64,000 nucleotides of DNA from Paraktedonobacter sp039923935 (GTDB lineage Bacteria > Chloroflexota > Ktedonobacteria > Ktedonobacterales > Ktedonobacteraceae), in NCBI GenBank assembly GCA_039923935.1, contig JBDTBU010000248.1, forward strand, positions 1 to 64,000, written 5' to 3'. The position numbers and the translations under genes were made by a program. The notes beneath the pieces were generated by a model. It was given only the letters and a program-made list of their open reading frames with translations. It was not told the origin of the DNA and searched no databases. Positions 15,845-24,652 of the stretch are shown one piece after another (position 1 is the stretch's first letter; the number at the start of each line of letters is the position of its first letter).

Positions 15845-17554
15845 ATGCTCACAGCTATGGAAGAGACATCCGCAGTTAATCGGATACTCATTGCCGACGA
15901 GATCGCGCAGGAGGGTGTGGATCTCCTGCGTCGGGAGTTACCCACCGCTCAGATTGATATTCGTACCGGCCTGAAGCCTGAGCAACTGCGTGCGATTATT
16001 GGCGAATACGCAGCCCTGATCGTGCGTAGTGCTACGCAGGTGACAGCCGATATCCTGGCCGAAGCCCACCAACTGAAGATCGTCGGACGCGCTGGCGTAG
16101 GCGTGGACAACATCGATACCGAGGCCGCCACAAACTACGGTATTATGGTGGTCAATTCGCCCACTGGCAATATCGTGGCGGCGGCAGAACATACGATTGC
16201 CATGCTGATGGCCCTGGCTCGCCATATTCCAGAGGCGAATAGTAGCACGCGAGCCGGAAAATGGGAGAAGAACCGCTTCGTCGGCGTCGAGGTGCGCAAC
16301 AAAGTGCTCGGTGTCATTGGCCTGGGCAAAGTTGGCATCGAAGTCACCAAACGCGCTCAGGGCTTGGAAATGCAGGTCATCGCTTTCGACCCCTATGTTG
16401 CGCCCGAACAGGCCCGCAAACTGGGCGTGACCATGAATAGTCTGGAAGAGGTCTTGCAACAAGCCGACTTCGTGACCCTGCATACGTCGCTCACCAGCGG
16501 TCCCCAAGGCACACGCGGACTGATCGGCGCACACGAACTCAGCTTGATGAAACCAACGGCGCGGCTGATTAACTGCGCACGCGGTGGTCTGATCGAAGAA
16601 GAGGCACTGCTGCACGCGCTGAACGAGGGACGCCTGGCGGGTGTCGCGCTAGATGTCTTCAGCCAGGAACCGATCCGCGACGATGAGGTGCTAAAGCTGC
16701 TGCTAGCCAACGAGCGCGTGATCGCCACTCCGCATCTGGGTGCTTCCACCGAAGAGGCTCAAGTTGGCGTGGCTACTGATGTCGCTGAGCAGGTTGTAGC
16801 AGTCTTGCGCGGCGGTTTCCCACGGGCAGCGGTCAACGCACCCCTGATTCTGCCAGAGACCTTGCAGGTCTTGCAGCCCTATATGCAACTGGTCGAAAAG
16901 ATGGGTCGCCTCTACACACAGCTTCAACCGGGTCCACTGAGCCGGGTCGAGTTGGCGTGTAGTGGTGAGATCGCCGATTACGATCTGCGCCCGCTCAAAG
17001 CCGCCCTGATTAAAGGTCTGTTGGAGTCGGTTTCGGACGCGCATGTGAACATGATTAACGCGCCTGTGCTAGCCAAACAGCGCGGACTGGAGATCATCGA
17101 GCAGAAATCGACCACGCCAACCGAATTCGCCAATCTTGTCACTATACGCGTCATGGATAGCAACGGCTACACGTCGTCGTTCGCTGGCAAACCCGGTTCG
17201 GGCGATGAATATATCGAGGTGCTGAGCGGGACTGTCATGCATGGCACCCCGCGTATCGTGCAAATCGGGCGCTACTGGACTGAGATCATACCAGATGGGT
17301 ATATCCTCTTTTGCCGCAATATTAACCAGCCCGGCATGATCGGACGCGTTGGCATGGTGCTGGGCAAAGCCAATGTAAACATCTGTCGTATGGATGTGGG
17401 GCCAAGTGCACGTACATCGCAGCACCACGATCCACAACAGCCGCTAGATACCGCGCTCATGATTATCTCGGTGGATGAAACCATCCCCGATTGGGCGCTA
17501 GCAGAGATCGGCGAGGCAGGCAATATCTTTGGACTGACGTTAGTGAAGTTGTAA
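15845..17554 (+). CDS. serA: D-3-phosphoglycerate dehydrogenase
   Basis: Oxidises 3-phosphoglycerate to 3-phosphohydroxypyruvate with NAD+, the entry step to serine. Long type (~569 residues) as in Bacillus and mycobacteria. Substrate and NAD domains: IVGRAGVGVDNIDTEAAT, LGVIGLGKVGIEVTKRAQ (the GxGxxG dinucleotide motif), INCARGGLIEEEALLHAL (active-site Arg) and ATPHLGASTEEAQVGVA (catalytic His). An intervening domain (~330-470) and a C-terminal ACT domain with INQPGMIGRVGMVLGKANVN follow, the latter suggesting serine feedback. Two starts are possible: ATG 15845, directly touching the GAGAGG site, or ATG 15860, 15 nt from it. It is in one operon with the aminotransferase and ends at a strong bidirectional terminator. 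Confidence 0.95.
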   Translation: MLTAMEETSAVNRILIADEIAQEGVDLLRRELPTAQIDIRTGLKPEQLRAIIGEYAALIVRSATQVTADILAEAHQLKIVGRAGVGVDNIDTEAATNYGIMVVNSPTGNIVAAAEHTIAMLMALARHIPEANSSTRAGKWEKNRFVGVEVRNKVLGVIGLGKVGIEVTKRAQGLEMQVIAFDPYVAPEQARKLGVTMNSLEEVLQQADFVTLHTSLTSGPQGTRGLIGAHELSLMKPTARLINCARGGLIEEEALLHALNEGRLAGVALDVFSQEPIRDDEVLKLLLANERVIATPHLGASTEEAQVGVATDVAEQVVAVLRGGFPRAAVNAPLILPETLQVLQPYMQLVEKMGRLYTQLQPGPLSRVELACSGEIADYDLRPLKAALIKGLLESVSDAHVNMINAPVLAKQRGLEIIEQKSTTPTEFANLVTIRVMDSNGYTSSFAGKPGSGDEYIEVLSGTVMHGTPRIVQIGRYWTEIIPDGYILFCRNINQPGMIGRVGMVLGKANVNICRMDVGPSARTSQHHDPQQPLDTALMIISVDETIPDWALAEIGEAGNIFGLTLVKL

Positions 17555-17619
17555 AAGTGCATGATGACTGATACATGGCTAAATTTGTCTCGGCCATGTA
17601 TCAGTCATCATGCACTTTT
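17553..17619. terminator. Bidirectional terminator: 27-bp perfect stem between convergent genes
   Basis: 17553-17579 and 17593-17619 are perfect inverted repeats of 27 bp with a 13-nt loop. The arms begin AAAAGTGC and end GCACTTTT, so each direction ends in a T-run. It overlaps the last codon of serA and precedes the convergent methyltransferase stop. Confidence 0.92.
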
Positions 17620-17644
17620 ACTCGTATAAGCTTCCCATGCTCTT

Positions 17645-18403
17645 TTAGATAGCGCGAAGCACCCAGCCATGCCAGAACCAGTTGATAGCGAATGTGTTTT
17701 GCGCAGTGACACGCAGTCCAGCAGACTCACACAAGGCGTGTGCTTCATCCACGGTGAGAGCATGTACGGGAGCCGTTTCAATCCACTGAAGCAGCCGTTC
17801 AAACACGGCCCAGAGCAGGATGGGTTGACGCGGCGCGAAATCTTCGATGATGAGTTGACCGCCGGGAGCCAACAACGTTCGCAGTTGCGCAAAGAAGGTA
17901 CGTGGGTCCGCAATATCGTGCAACACATTGGTACAGGTAATCAGGTCAAACACTGGCAGAGTAGAGGCGCTATGGGCAAGTCCGCCTGCATTGAGATCCA
18001 CCAATTCCAAATGCACCTGGGGATGATCTTGCAGGCTCTCGCTTGCTTGTGTCAGCATGTCTGCACTCGCATCTATTCCATATGCTTCCATATTTGGCAT
18101 CTGTTGCAACATCTGCTGGATTAGTATACCTGTACCACAGGCAACGTCGAGCATACGTGGTGGTCGCTGGTGTTGCTCTAGCACGCGCTGAAGCGCAGCA
18201 CCATCGATCAGTGTTCTGGCTGCAGCAAGCGTTTTCTCTGTATACGTACGCCAGCGTGTGTTATATTGGCGAGCATACCGCCCACGATAATAGCTATTCA
18301 CTGAATTGTGCGGATGGTTGCTGTTCCATCCATCCTCTCTTTCAACTTTAAGCGTTACTATTATCAACGCACAGACAAGCCACCAAAGGGGAAACATTGA
18401 CAT
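17645..18403 (-). CDS. Class I SAM-dependent methyltransferase
   Basis: A 252-residue methyltransferase of the UbiE/Methyltransf_11-25 type. Motif I is MLDVACGTGILIQQML, the acidic ribose-binding residue lies in AYGIDASADML, and motif IV-VI appear as LITCTNVLHDIADPRTFF and LLAPGGQLIIEDFAPRQP. The long C-terminal part contains LLQWIETAPVHALTVDEA. The substrate is unknown. The first ~25 residues (FPLWWLVCALIIVTL) look like a membrane helix, which would be unusual; they may instead be a wrongly extended start, since the fold begins around residue 35. It is the last gene of a minus-strand run and converges on serA. Confidence 0.85.
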   Translation of the reverse strand: MSMFPLWWLVCALIIVTLKVEREDGWNSNHPHNSVNSYYRGRYARQYNTRWRTYTEKTLAAARTLIDGAALQRVLEQHQRPPRMLDVACGTGILIQQMLQQMPNMEAYGIDASADMLTQASESLQDHPQVHLELVDLNAGGLAHSASTLPVFDLITCTNVLHDIADPRTFFAQLRTLLAPGGQLIIEDFAPRQPILLWAVFERLLQWIETAPVHALTVDEAHALCESAGLRVTAQNTFAINWFWHGWVLRAI

Positions 18404-18425
18404 TATGCAGAAATGGTTGTGCTAT

Positions 18426-19055
18426 CTATTCAGCCAACCGCCAATCATACTCCATGCGTCTGGCCGTCCAACGTGCTACATCTATACCATACAGGCGAGC
18501 TACGACATGTAAGCTCATATCGATGCCAGCGGAGACACCCGCCGAGGTGATGAGATGTCCCTCGTCTACGACACGCGTATCCGCGAGCATCTCAATCGCT
18601 GGGTAGGTTTCGCGCATCCACTCAATACTGCCCCAGTGCGTGGTAGCTCTGCGCCCATCGAGCAAGCCACGTTCAGCCAGCAGAAATGCGCCAGTACAGA
18701 CACTGGTCGTCAATTGCGTGTGCTGATTCTGCTGGCCGATCCAGTCCAGCAACCGCGTATTGTGGCGTTCGCGCCGGGTACCCTGACCGCCTGGCACAAC
18801 GAGTATATCAAGCGGCGGATGTTGTTCGATGGTCGCGTGCGGCTGCACCTGTAATCCGCCCCGGCAGGAAATAATCTCGTCATGTTCAGCAATCGTGAGT
18901 ACACGAAAAAGCTGGTGCTCATCCCCCTGCCGCTCTGGCTCAACCGGACGTGCTATCGAGAAGACCTCGAAGGGGCCACAAAAATCGAGTACCTCGACTT
19001 CATCAAAAATGAGAATACCTACCGTTAACAATTGGTTTTGTATAGTACTTCTCAA
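18426..19055 (-). CDS. DJ-1/PfpI superfamily protein (isonitrile hydratase/GlxA-like)
   Basis: A 209-residue single-domain glutamine-amidotransferase-like protein. It shows VGILIFDEVEVLDFCGPFEV at the N-terminus, the acidic residue preceding the nucleophile fold, ILVVPGGQGTR, and the nucleophile elbow TTSVCTGAFLLAERGLL with the catalytic Cys. The THWGSIEWM and ITSAGVSAGIDMSLHVVARL segments are typical of the GlxA/isonitrile hydratase branch. There is no AraC-type DNA-binding tail, so it is an enzyme-like member rather than a GlxA regulator. The substrate is unknown. The TTG start at 19055 sits hard against its AAGAAAGG site; a later TTG at 19031 is possible. A methyltransferase gene follows 22 bp downstream. 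Confidence 0.87.
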   Translation of the reverse strand: MRSTIQNQLLTVGILIFDEVEVLDFCGPFEVFSIARPVEPERQGDEHQLFRVLTIAEHDEIISCRGGLQVQPHATIEQHPPLDILVVPGGQGTRRERHNTRLLDWIGQQNQHTQLTTSVCTGAFLLAERGLLDGRRATTHWGSIEWMRETYPAIEMLADTRVVDEGHLITSAGVSAGIDMSLHVVARLYGIDVARWTARRMEYDWRLAE

Positions 19056-19079
19056 CCTTTCTTGTCTGATATTGTACGT

Positions 19080-20651
19080 CTAAAGCGATGATGTATTCGG
19101 TGCCAAGCCTATTTTTTGCACACGCTGCTCAAATTGCCCATAGCTAAGATCCGGGGTTAGCCCGTTCCACATCTTCTCACCTACCACCGGAAAAGCAGGC
19201 TCAATGCGTACAGTGATATCATGTGCACTAATCTTGCTGCCCAGGAGATCGTTCCAGACCGCGAACATGCCCCCTAGCAGCAATGGATCAGTAGGCGATA
19301 GGTTCAGCGCCGGGTTGTGCAGATCGAAGATTGAGGGATCCCAGTGATCGTAGAGCAGGCGCGTGTCTAAAAAATCGTGAAAATAGCTGGCGTGCGGCAC
19401 GATGTAAAGCAGGTTTCCATTGGTATTGATGATTTGGAAACCCTGGTGCTCCATATCAACTGGATTAGCCCAATGATTATCCCAATCTTCAAGCACCATG
19501 TCTCTATTGACTTTGATGCTGCTCTGAATCAACGAGAGGCTACCCCACATTCTGACGGTTTTGCCCTGTTGGTGCAGTAAACGATCATAGTAATTGATGT
19601 AGGTGCGGTACTCATCTGCGTCATTGGCGCTATACTCATCCACGCCAATGTGAACTTGGGTGGTTGTGAACCAGGGTAAAAAGGTTTCCCAGAGCTTGTC
19701 AACAAAGGTATAGGTGGCGGGATTACTCAGATCCAGAAATTCTTTGGAGTATTTCGGGCTGGCTAGTTGCGGATCATATTGTGTCAAAGCGAGAGCGTGG
19801 GCAGGCGTATCGATTTCAGGCGTAATAGTCACCGCATGTGCGCTGGCAACCTGTTCCAATTCCTGGATCTGTGCCTCGGTATAGGAGCCATCGACGGCTG
19901 CCAGACCAGGGAAGGCAGGACTATCCAAGCGAAAAGCTGCGTATTGGTGCTGCCAATCAGAACCATCGCCTCCATTTATGGCATTATCGTTGAAATGCAA
20001 TTGGAAATCGTTGAACTTATACCATGACATCAGCCGCACATAGTCTTCCAAGAGAGGTAAGGGGAGAAATTTGCGCCCAAGGTCGAGCATAAAGCCGCGC
20101 TCTTTATACTGAGGATAATCGCGGGCAAAGCCTTTCGGGATATGTGTATGATCGGGGTCAGCTTGCAAAATTTGCAATGCTGTACGTGTGCCGTAGAAGG
20201 CTCCATTGCGAGTGCGAGCATTGATAATGACACTCGTATTTACATCAAATGTATAACCCTCAGCACCCAGACTACTATCCAGAGTTTTCAAAGTCAGAAA
20301 AAAATTGCCAGAGCCAGGGTCGTTGGCAGCGACAATAGACACAGTTGTGCCCGTCTCAGCAGTGAGATCCTGCTGGAAAATGTGCGCGGTTTCGCTCAAT
20401 TGCCCAACATACGCTGGATCAAGCACAATTCGCGTGCTTGAGCTAAAGAGAAACATGCCGTTACCACCATGCCATTCGCGTAGTACAGGGACGACTGAGG
20501 GTGATGGGTTCGTATAAAAAATAATCGGTGCCAGTAGGTTCCTGCTTACCAACGTCAAAAAAGCAATGGTCATACTCAGAAGGATCATCGTCAGCCCGAT
20601 ACTTTGTTTTTTGTCCAACCCCAACCCCCTGCGCCAATAAACCCTCTGCAT
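19080..20651 (-). CDS. Glycoside hydrolase family 20 beta-N-acetylhexosaminidase, membrane-anchored
   Basis: Predicted exo-acting beta-N-acetylhexosaminidase removing terminal GlcNAc or GalNAc from chitin or glycan oligomers, outside the cell. Residues ~16-38 are one uncleaved-looking hydrophobic helix (IGLTMILLSMTIAFLTLVS), so it is likely a lipid-bilayer-anchored ectoenzyme. A GH20b-like N-terminal domain (to ~160) ends with ARTRNGAFYGTRTALQIL, then the TIM barrel starts at ERGFMLDLGRKFLPLPLLED. The catalytic Asp-Glu pair is in QVHIGVDEYSAND. The substrate-binding tryptophan region near the C-terminus is represented by FAVWNDLLG and EKMWNGL. Length (523) is normal for the family. The neighbouring D-aminoacylase fits breakdown of cell-wall or chitin material. 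Confidence 0.88.
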   Translation of the reverse strand: MQRVYWRRGLGLDKKQSIGLTMILLSMTIAFLTLVSRNLLAPIIFYTNPSPSVVPVLREWHGGNGMFLFSSSTRIVLDPAYVGQLSETAHIFQQDLTAETGTTVSIVAANDPGSGNFFLTLKTLDSSLGAEGYTFDVNTSVIINARTRNGAFYGTRTALQILQADPDHTHIPKGFARDYPQYKERGFMLDLGRKFLPLPLLEDYVRLMSWYKFNDFQLHFNDNAINGGDGSDWQHQYAAFRLDSPAFPGLAAVDGSYTEAQIQELEQVASAHAVTITPEIDTPAHALALTQYDPQLASPKYSKEFLDLSNPATYTFVDKLWETFLPWFTTTQVHIGVDEYSANDADEYRTYINYYDRLLHQQGKTVRMWGSLSLIQSSIKVNRDMVLEDWDNHWANPVDMEHQGFQIINTNGNLLYIVPHASYFHDFLDTRLLYDHWDPSIFDLHNPALNLSPTDPLLLGGMFAVWNDLLGSKISAHDITVRIEPAFPVVGEKMWNGLTPDLSYGQFEQRVQKIGLAPNTSSL

Positions 20652-20777
20652 GTATGTACCTCACTTATGCCAATGTCGCATACTCCTCTTATACTATGTC
20701 CAGCCTAACACATCGGTCAAATTTTCATGTGTATCCCTATGACCATCGGGCTAGCGTCTCGCTGTTTGCTGATGCGC

Positions 20778-20844
20778 TCCTCTCCAACGAAAGCACATTC
20801 TCGTCGCGATCCCACAAGAGAAGAATGTGCTTTTGCTGGAGAGG
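20778..20844 (-). terminator. Hairpin after the D-aminoacylase gene
   Basis: 20778-20800 (CCTCTCCAACGAAAGCACAT...) and 20822-20844 form a 23-bp imperfect inverted repeat with two mismatches and a 21-nt loop. It lies 8 bp beyond the stop of the D-aminoacylase gene on its transcribed strand and in front of the hexosaminidase gene. It probably terminates or attenuates transcription. Confidence 0.65.
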
Positions 20845-20851
20845 GTATATG

Positions 20852-22501
20852 TTAGTGTGCTCCCCTTCCGCGTACGAACTGGCCTGGGGTTGCGCCCGTA
20901 TGTTGGCCAGCTTGAACAACACGCGTGCCATTGACCCAGACATCGCGGATGCCTGTCGAGAGGCGATGTGAGTCCGTGACCGTAGCGTGGTCCGTGATCG
21001 TCTCCTCATCAAAAATTACCACATCAGCAAAGAAGCCGGGGCGCAGCAATCCTCGTTCGAGCAGCCCCAGTCTAGCTGCCACAGCGCCGCTCATCTTGCG
21101 AATGGCATCTTCCAGTGTCAGCACCTTCTCCTCGCGCACATATTTTGCCAGCACACGCGGATACGTGCCATATGCACGCGGGTGTGTCGGTCCTAGTGCT
21201 TTGGCCCAGGCGGGGTCAAGCCCACCTGCGTCCGTAGAGACACACACCCAGGGTTGGCGCAGTCCGAGCGCAATGTTAGCTTCGTCGATACTGAAATAGA
21301 TCGTGAAGATCCGTTGGCCTTCTGAGAGCAGTAACTCGATCACTGAATCGAGCCAATGCTGGTTGCGCATGATAGCAATCTCGGTCAGGCGCTTGCCCGC
21401 GTATTGCTGGTTCTCTGGTTTGCTAAAGCCGACAGGCATGATGCCGTCTACACCCATATTACGTGCCATCGCTTCCCATCCGCCAGTAGGCGCGAGCACT
21501 TCTGCACGAATGCGTTGCTGGATCTCTGGGTTGGCCAGCGTCTCGAAATACGTTCCGCCCTCGGCTACCCACGGTGGCAAGACAGAATCTAGTCCGGTTC
21601 CCGATATAGGATAGGGATATATATCAGCCATTACATCGATGCCGGTGTCGCGGGCAGCTTGGATATGGGCAATAGCCTCAGTCATGAGCGGCCAGTTCTG
21701 CTTGCCCATTGCTTTAAGGTGATAGATTTCGACTGGCAGACTCGCCCGTCGCCCAATCTCAATCGCTTCATCCAGTGCTGTCAGTAATGCATCACTCTCT
21801 GAACGAATGTGGGTGATATACATCCCGCCGTACTGACCCACGACCTTAGCGACCTCGACTAATTCATCCGTTGAGGTATAGGTGTCAGGGGGATAAATCA
21901 GCGCGTACGAGACGCCAAACGCGCCATCCTCCATCGCCTCAGCCATGACGCGCCGCATCGTAGCCAGTTCCTCAGCCGTTGGCGTACCCATCTCCATACC
22001 CTTGGCATAGCGGCGCAGCGTGCCGCCACCCAGAAACGAGCCAACATTGGGTGAGACGCCTTGTTCAACCAACGCATCCAGCCAATCGCGAAAACGCGTC
22101 CAGCCCCGTGCACGCTCAATCCACGCACTAAACCGCGTTTGCATGGTGGTGGGAGAGAGATGGCCCTCAAAGCTATCGGTGAACTGGCCGCCCACGGGTG
22201 CGGGTGTCCAGCCTTCGCCCATAATCTCAGTTGTTACGCCTTGTGTGATCTTGGAAAGGTCGCGTGGATCACGCATCAGCGGAATATGGGAGTGACTCAG
22301 GATATCAATAAAGCCAGGGCACACCACCATCCCCGTCGCGTCCACAACCTCACGCGCGGCCTCTGGTGAGATCTGGCCAAGCGCGGTAATCTCTACTATG
22401 CGTTCGCCTGCGATGGCGAGATCACCGTAAAACCATGAGTTGCCCGTTCCATCCACAATTTTCGCATTGCGGATCAGGATATCGATAGAAATAGTGCTCA
22501 T
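20852..22501 (-). CDS. N-acyl-D-amino-acid deacylase (D-aminoacylase, amidohydrolase superfamily)
   Basis: Predicted zinc enzyme that hydrolyses N-acyl-D-amino acids (or a related dihydroorotase-like substrate) to the free D-amino acid and the acyl acid. Signature features: ILIRNAKIVDGTGNSWFYGD, PGFIDILSHSHIPLM where the first metal histidines sit, QGVTTEIMGEGWTPAP, YITHIRSESDALLTALDEAI and VEIYHLKAMGKQNWP (metal-bridging residues), and CVSTDAGGLDP (catalytic Asp). The final FADVVIFDEETITDHAT closes the beta-sandwich. In the first motif the usual HxHxD is here SHSHIP, with no Asp at that site, so metal use may differ from the classical enzyme. Length 549 is normal. An AAAGGAG site supports the ATG at 22501. 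Confidence 0.87.
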   Translation of the reverse strand: MSTISIDILIRNAKIVDGTGNSWFYGDLAIAGERIVEITALGQISPEAAREVVDATGMVVCPGFIDILSHSHIPLMRDPRDLSKITQGVTTEIMGEGWTPAPVGGQFTDSFEGHLSPTTMQTRFSAWIERARGWTRFRDWLDALVEQGVSPNVGSFLGGGTLRRYAKGMEMGTPTAEELATMRRVMAEAMEDGAFGVSYALIYPPDTYTSTDELVEVAKVVGQYGGMYITHIRSESDALLTALDEAIEIGRRASLPVEIYHLKAMGKQNWPLMTEAIAHIQAARDTGIDVMADIYPYPISGTGLDSVLPPWVAEGGTYFETLANPEIQQRIRAEVLAPTGGWEAMARNMGVDGIMPVGFSKPENQQYAGKRLTEIAIMRNQHWLDSVIELLLSEGQRIFTIYFSIDEANIALGLRQPWVCVSTDAGGLDPAWAKALGPTHPRAYGTYPRVLAKYVREEKVLTLEDAIRKMSGAVAARLGLLERGLLRPGFFADVVIFDEETITDHATVTDSHRLSTGIRDVWVNGTRVVQAGQHTGATPGQFVRGRGAH

Positions 22502-22626
22502 CAGTTCTCCTTTCGTACATGTACATCAGTAGGGTATCATTGTGTCTAGTATAAGCATGACATTACATGGTTGTCAAATCAACAGTTTTTGTAGGAAGAG
22601 GCGTGCAAATGGTATTCACCAGCCGT

Positions 22627-23160
22627 TTATGGTTCGTCAGAGTTGGGATAGATCAGTTGTCCATCCTCACATTGCAGAAACGCCGTGAGCGTATGCTCTT
22701 TGGGCGTCTGTTTGCTGATGATGTGGTAGACATGCCAGCCTGCAACGGTGAGAGCATCGGCGATAAGAGAGCGGTGGCAGCGCCATGGCACGGCCTCGGC
22801 ACACATGATAGCGACCAACTGGTGGTTGGCGAGATCTTCCAGTTCGGCAAGGCCCGCGTGAAATTCGGGAGTAGCCAGATAGTCAGCGTAGCCGCGAAAA
22901 GACGCGTTGTGCCAACCAGTGTTGCGAGAGTCTTTCGCGGCACGGCGCAGTCCTCCCAGGGCAGGCAGATGGCGGTAGTCGATAGCACAGGTGTGCAATG
23001 CAGCAGGGAGGAGGTCGATGCCAAACTGTGGGTTTTTACGTGATTTAGGGATGGTACGTACATCGACCAGCAACTGGATAGCGTGTACACGCAGGAGCGC
23101 TACAAGCTCTTCAATTGTACGGGTTGAATGGCCAATGGTGTACATAGTCTTGTTTTCCAT
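22627..23160 (-). CDS. DUF488 family protein
   Basis: A 177-residue DUF488 protein. The conserved N-terminal signature is MYTIGHSTRTIEELVALL followed by LLVDVRTIPKSRKNPQFG, and the C-terminal signature is VAIMCAEAVPWRCHRSLIAD with the conserved Cys-Ala-Glu and Cys-His residues. The family's biochemical role is not established; the motifs suggest a nucleotide- or RNA-related enzyme. The frame is open upstream to 23328, but the extra 56 residues are not family-like. The ATG at 23160 begins five residues before the conserved methionine. A second, different DUF488 protein is encoded at 42858-43229. Confidence 0.85.
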   Translation of the reverse strand: MENKTMYTIGHSTRTIEELVALLRVHAIQLLVDVRTIPKSRKNPQFGIDLLPAALHTCAIDYRHLPALGGLRRAAKDSRNTGWHNASFRGYADYLATPEFHAGLAELEDLANHQLVAIMCAEAVPWRCHRSLIADALTVAGWHVYHIISKQTPKEHTLTAFLQCEDGQLIYPNSDEP

Positions 23161-23418
23161 AATCCTATTGTACATCTGAGAGAGTCTCTGCTCACGTGGT
23201 TGCACGAATTGCAAGTGAAATTGCCCCTTTTGATGCCTGATCTGTGAGAAAAAGCCAGGGCACATTTCCTCATCAGACGAAATTCGCGCCAAAGATTTTG
23301 AAACTATTTCCTGAAGATCTTCGTACAAAACTCGACGTTGGTGTTTTCAGAAGTCAAAATATGACCCATCCAGAAGATACCGTACAAAAACGTTCAACTT
23401 GTTGGAAGGAAAAATCAC

Positions 23419-24255
23419 ATGGTACGTCAACGGAATGCACCAACCAAGTGGCCAACTCTCGCGATTGTGGTTCTGGCAGGAGCCTGGACGCTCTTCCACC
23501 TCATCTGGAATGTCGCTGGACAAACCGCAGATGATTATTGGGGGGTGGCGTTACTCATCCTCTTTCTGCTCTCACTGATTGTGGCTTTCATGCAGTTTTT
23601 TAGGGAGCACGCTGCGCTCAAAGCAGTTTCTTCCACCGAGCAGTTTCCTGAACCAGCCATCGCGCGGTTTTTCTTCGGTTCGGAGGGATCATCAGGCATG
23701 TGGTTTGTCGTGCGAATGGAAGTGGGGGCTGAGTGGCTGCTGGCTGGCTGGGAGAAGATACAATCCCCGGCCTGGGGCACCAGTGGCAAAGCGCTCAATG
23801 GGTTTGTCGCGGGTGCCTTAGCCAAGGCTTCCGGGCCGAATCCTGCCGTCCAGGGGTGGTATGTCTGGTTTTTGCAACATGCCGTTCAGCCGAATGCCGG
23901 GTTCTTCTCATTCCTGGTCACTTACGGAGAATTCGCGGTAGGACTCGGTGTCCTTCTGGGCATCCTCACCGGGATCGCTGCTGGCGCTGGCGTGCTGATG
24001 AATCTGAATTATCTGCTGGCTGGAACGGTAAGCACCAACCCAGTGCTCGGCATGTTTGGCCTCTTTCTGATCTTCTCATGGCGCGTCTGCGGCTGGATCG
24101 GTGGAGATCGATGGTTGCTCCCAGCACTTGGCTTACCCTGGAAACCGGGAAGTCGCTTCCAACCGCAAGCCGCACCAGACACCGTACCTTCGCAACTTGC
24201 ACCAGACACCGTACCTTCGCAACTCACACCTAGTACCGCATCTTCGTCAGAATAA
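23419..24255 (+). CDS. DoxX/TQO-type integral membrane protein
   Basis: A 278-residue membrane protein of the DoxX/DoxD superfamily, related to the large subunit of thiosulfate:quinone oxidoreductase. About six membrane segments are visible: LAIVVLAGAWTLFHLIW, WGVALLILFLLSLIVAFMQF, a family-typical amphipathic entry RMEVGAEWLLAGWEKIQSP, FFSFLVTYGEFAVGLGVLLG, IAAGAGVLMNLNYLLAGT and PVLGMFGLFLIFSW. The C-terminal ~35 residues are a hydrophilic tail built from a 9-residue duplication (APDTVPSQL). The function may be quinone-linked oxidation of a sulfur compound or simply membrane redox protection; this is not provable here. The gene stands alone and ends at a good hairpin terminator. Confidence 0.82.
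   Translation: MVRQRNAPTKWPTLAIVVLAGAWTLFHLIWNVAGQTADDYWGVALLILFLLSLIVAFMQFFREHAALKAVSSTEQFPEPAIARFFFGSEGSSGMWFVVRMEVGAEWLLAGWEKIQSPAWGTSGKALNGFVAGALAKASGPNPAVQGWYVWFLQHAVQPNAGFFSFLVTYGEFAVGLGVLLGILTGIAAGAGVLMNLNYLLAGTVSTNPVLGMFGLFLIFSWRVCGWIGGDRWLLPALGLPWKPGSRFQPQAAPDTVPSQLAPDTVPSQLTPSTASSSE
24172..24225 (+). repeat. Tandem 27-bp duplication in the DoxX-protein tail
   Basis: 24172-24198 and 24199-24225 differ only in the last base and encode APDTVPSQL twice. A third degenerate unit follows (TPSTASSS). A recent in-frame slippage event is likely. Confidence 0.9.
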
Positions 24256-24286
24256 TGTCTACGTCAGAGAATCGATCACGTTAGAG

Positions 24287-24320
24287 TCTCTTTCTGCTTG
24301 AAGCAGAAAGAGATCTTTTT
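24287..24320 (+). terminator. Rho-independent terminator after the DoxX gene
   Basis: TCTCTTTCTGCTT (24287-24299) pairs with AAGCAGAAAGAGA (24301-24313), 13 bp with a minimal loop, followed by TCTTTTT. Confidence 0.85.
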
Positions 24321-24376
24321 ATCTGCTCCTCATTCCTAATCGGTAGAGAGAAGTGAGCTTTCATACTGCATGAGCG

Positions 24377-24652
24377 TCACAGGTCGATTTCAGCTTTCAT
24401 TAGCTGATCTTCTGGTGCATATCGGAGGCGGAAACCAAGCTTCCTACACACCGCTTGCATCCTCTGGTTTTCCATCAGAATATCACCCGTAATGCGCTGG
24501 AATTGTTCAGCTCGACCAAACTGGATGAGTCGGCGCAGCAATTCGATCCCCAACCTCTGGTGGTGCGCTTGCAAGCCTCGGTGCCACTCGGCAAACGGCT
24601 CCTGACGAAGTCTTTCCTGCTCATGACTGTACGCTTGTCTCGCTCGGTCCAC
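24377..24652 (-). pseudogene. GNAT acetyltransferase C-terminal remnant
   Basis: A 91-codon frame from a GTG overlapping the cupin gene end by 32 bp. Its last ~65 residues match the C-terminal half of GNAT acetyltransferases: QRLGIELLRRLIQFGRAEQF (the acetyl-CoA pyrophosphate loop and helix), RITGDILMENQRMQAVCRKL and GFRLR. It most resembles the Pat-type protein acetyltransferase. The N-terminal substrate-binding half is absent and an in-frame stop lies a little upstream, so I call it a remnant, though a short expressed peptide is not excluded. Its location beside universal stress proteins is common for Pat-type enzymes. Confidence 0.65.

Noticed and set aside
24621..24652. GNAT frame as an intact coupled gene after the cupin gene
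   Set aside because: Only the C-terminal half of the GNAT fold is encoded and the frame is closed by a stop shortly upstream.
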